Positions 62,690-64,000 of a stretch of DNA of 64,000 nucleotides are shown here, piece by piece. Under the pieces are notes generated by a model. It was not told the origin of the DNA, ran no database searches, and saw only the letters and a program-made list of their open reading frames with translations. A program made the position numbers and the translations under genes. Position 1 is the first letter of the stretch; each line of letters begins with the position of its first letter. Source of the stretch: Ahaetulla prasina (taxonomy: Eukaryota > Chordata > Lepidosauria > Squamata > Colubridae). The stretch lies in NCBI RefSeq assembly GCF_028640845.1, contig NC_080548.1, positions 18,783,321-18,847,320 on the forward strand, read 5' to 3'.

Positions 62690-62850
62690 CCTCAGTTAAC
62701 AATGGAAATTGGGAGTGGCATTTCTGTCGCTAAACAACACAGTTGTAAAGACAATGTCAGTGGGACTGTGCCACTTAACAAGCAATAGCTACGATTTTGA
62801 AGAACAGTGATAAGTATCGCAACTTTGACGACTGAATTTTTACTGGGTTC
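62690..62850. mobile_element. Tigger-like MITE relic
   Basis: 'tcagttaacaatggaaattgggagtggcatttctgtcgctaaacaacac' and 'gtgccacttaacaagcaatagc' echo family wording at low similarity. Confidence 0.4.
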
Positions 62851-62859
62851 ATAGAATGT

Positions 62860-63770
62860 GCCAAGACACTTAAAAAAAAACTAAGCTAAGCAAGTTTAAA
62901 TGCTGGGCAAAATCCTTTTCGTTTATTTATTTAGAAAATTTATATTGCTGCCTACTCACACATGGAAACTCAAGGAGGCTTAGAAGGACATAAAAGCACA
63001 ATACAAAAGAAATAAAAAGAAATAAAAATAATAAAATATATATACAGAAATAAATGTAGAGAGATATGTGGAAACTCACATTCCGTTCGGGCAAGATAAA
63101 CCTGGTATTTTTCTCTGCTGCTTTAGAGGACTGAGATCAAAACCGTACTAGCCAAATATATATCAGAACTTCCCTTTGATTTTGGTTTAATTGCAGTATT
63201 TTATTTTTTTTACTCTTTATGGGAGCAGCTCAGTAAGAATGAAATTATATTTTACCCCTAGCAAATATGGCAGAACTCTGACACAATCACTTTTTCAAAA
63301 GACAGGTCACTTTCAAAAATAGGAGGCATAAAGGTTTCTGAATAGCAGTCAAAGCAGGAGAAGCCGCAAAAATAGATGGACCAGACCGGCTCAGTGCAAC
63401 AATGGAGAACTATAATAATAAATAACAACAAATCCAAGCAAAATCGATAACCAAGTGCAGATCTGATAAAGATCACGGCACAGAAAATGGATGAAGCACA
63501 AAAGAAATGCTAATGTTCCAAAAGAAGGAAGCCGTAAAATCCTGACGAACGCGTGTTTTATTTCAACACGTGGAAAGAATACATTTTCTTCTGGCGAAGA
63601 AGAATGAAAAAAAGAAGAAAAAATCAAGTATATAATGCCTATTTATATATGGCTTGAATTAATGTGTGTTGGAGATAATAAGCTACTGGAGAACAACTTA
63701 AGATTTCCTGTTCAATGGACTGGGCGAGAAGAAGACATTTTCTTGGTCACAGAATCAGTCCATGTCTCAA
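62860..63770. other. unassigned, about 900 bp
   Basis: A short L2-tail-like passage ('tttatttatttagaaaatttatattgctgcc' at 62920-62951), then AT-rich DNA. No gene recognised. Confidence 0.35.
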
Positions 63771-63773
63771 AAA

Positions 63774-64000
63774 CTGTTAGCCAGTTTGGTCTTAGCGGTT
63801 ATGGCACTAGGCTAGAAACCAGGAGACTGGGAGTTCTAGTCCCGCGTTAGGAATGAAAGCCAGTTGGGTGACTTTGGGCCAATCACCAGGAGACTGTGAG
63901 TTCTAGTCCAGCTTTAGGCACGAGAGCTGGTTGGGTGACATTGGGCCAATCACCAGGAGACTGAGTTCTAGTCCAGCTTTAGGCACGAGAGCTGGTTGGG
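63774..64000 (+). mobile_element. tRNA-derived SINE (SINE4 group), runs off the window
   Basis: 'agccagtttggtcttagcgg', 'ctagaaaccaggagactggg', then at least three successive ~62-bp body units each with 'gttctagtcc', 'gctggttgggtgac.ttgggcc' and 'aatcaccaggagac'. The tail lies beyond base 64000. Confidence 0.82.

Overview
This window is repeat-dense vertebrate nuclear DNA, almost certainly from a squamate reptile and most likely a colubroid (advanced) snake. The indications are several Sauria-type tRNA SINEs, a Bov-B LINE 3' end, L2 and CR1 LINEs whose 3' tails run into TTCTA/AATAG pentamer microsatellites (a known snake signature), and dozens of short hAT-type elements. I find no host gene: no exon chain, tRNA, rRNA, snRNA or CpG-island promoter that I can defend. 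The window is best read as intergenic or deep intronic DNA. Nearly all longer open frames are microsatellite translations or relics of transposable elements.

Layout. 0-9 kb: a LINE tail with inverted flanks, a Tigger-like MITE, a Sauria SINE, a solo LTR splitting a tRNA SINE, an L2 LINE end, a 0.6 kb polypyrimidine tract, tetranucleotide arrays and a CR1 split by a MITE and a SINE. 9-19 kb: two LTRs, back-to-back hAT MITEs, a TIR element with 22-bp internal repeats, a MITE inside an LTR inside a CR1, a long CCT array and more MITEs. 19-33 kb: a zinc-finger LINE end split by a SINE, a hAT relic containing both a SINE and an L1, long CCTT and GAA arrays, a CR1 with a (TTCTA)n tail, and further L1 ends. 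33-45 kb: hAT elements, four LTR copies (one carrying a Sauria SINE and itself sitting in a SINE tail) and CR1 debris. 45-54 kb: a LINE 3' end, a 39-bp CCAAT-box minisatellite upstream of a TATA box, an L1 inside a Tigger-like MITE, two (CCT)n tracts, a solo LTR and Bov-B. 54-64 kb: a LINE interrupted by a solo LTR and by a palindromic MITE, a Tigger-like MITE containing a hAT MITE with 41-bp internal repeats, an L2 LINE with about 250 intact C-terminal codons, and a mostly unrecognised final 4 kb.

The elements form a readable history of insertions inside insertions. Fifteen hAT-type MITEs have exact 8-bp target-site duplications (TSDs) and six more have one mismatch. Three LTRs have exact 5-bp TSDs, and three L1 3' fragments have 14-16 bp TSDs. 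Two observations stand out. First, a perfectly phased array of nine 39-bp units, each carrying an NF-Y-type CCAAT box (two mutated), lies about 95 bp upstream of a strong TATA box. Second, an open reading frame entering the 5' edge of the LTR and ending in an Arg-rich tail before the TATA box is shared by six LTR copies from several subfamilies. This suggests that the parent retroelements encode the C-terminus of a protein inside the U3 of their 3' LTR. All assignments come from reading the sequence by eye; no database or alignment was run.
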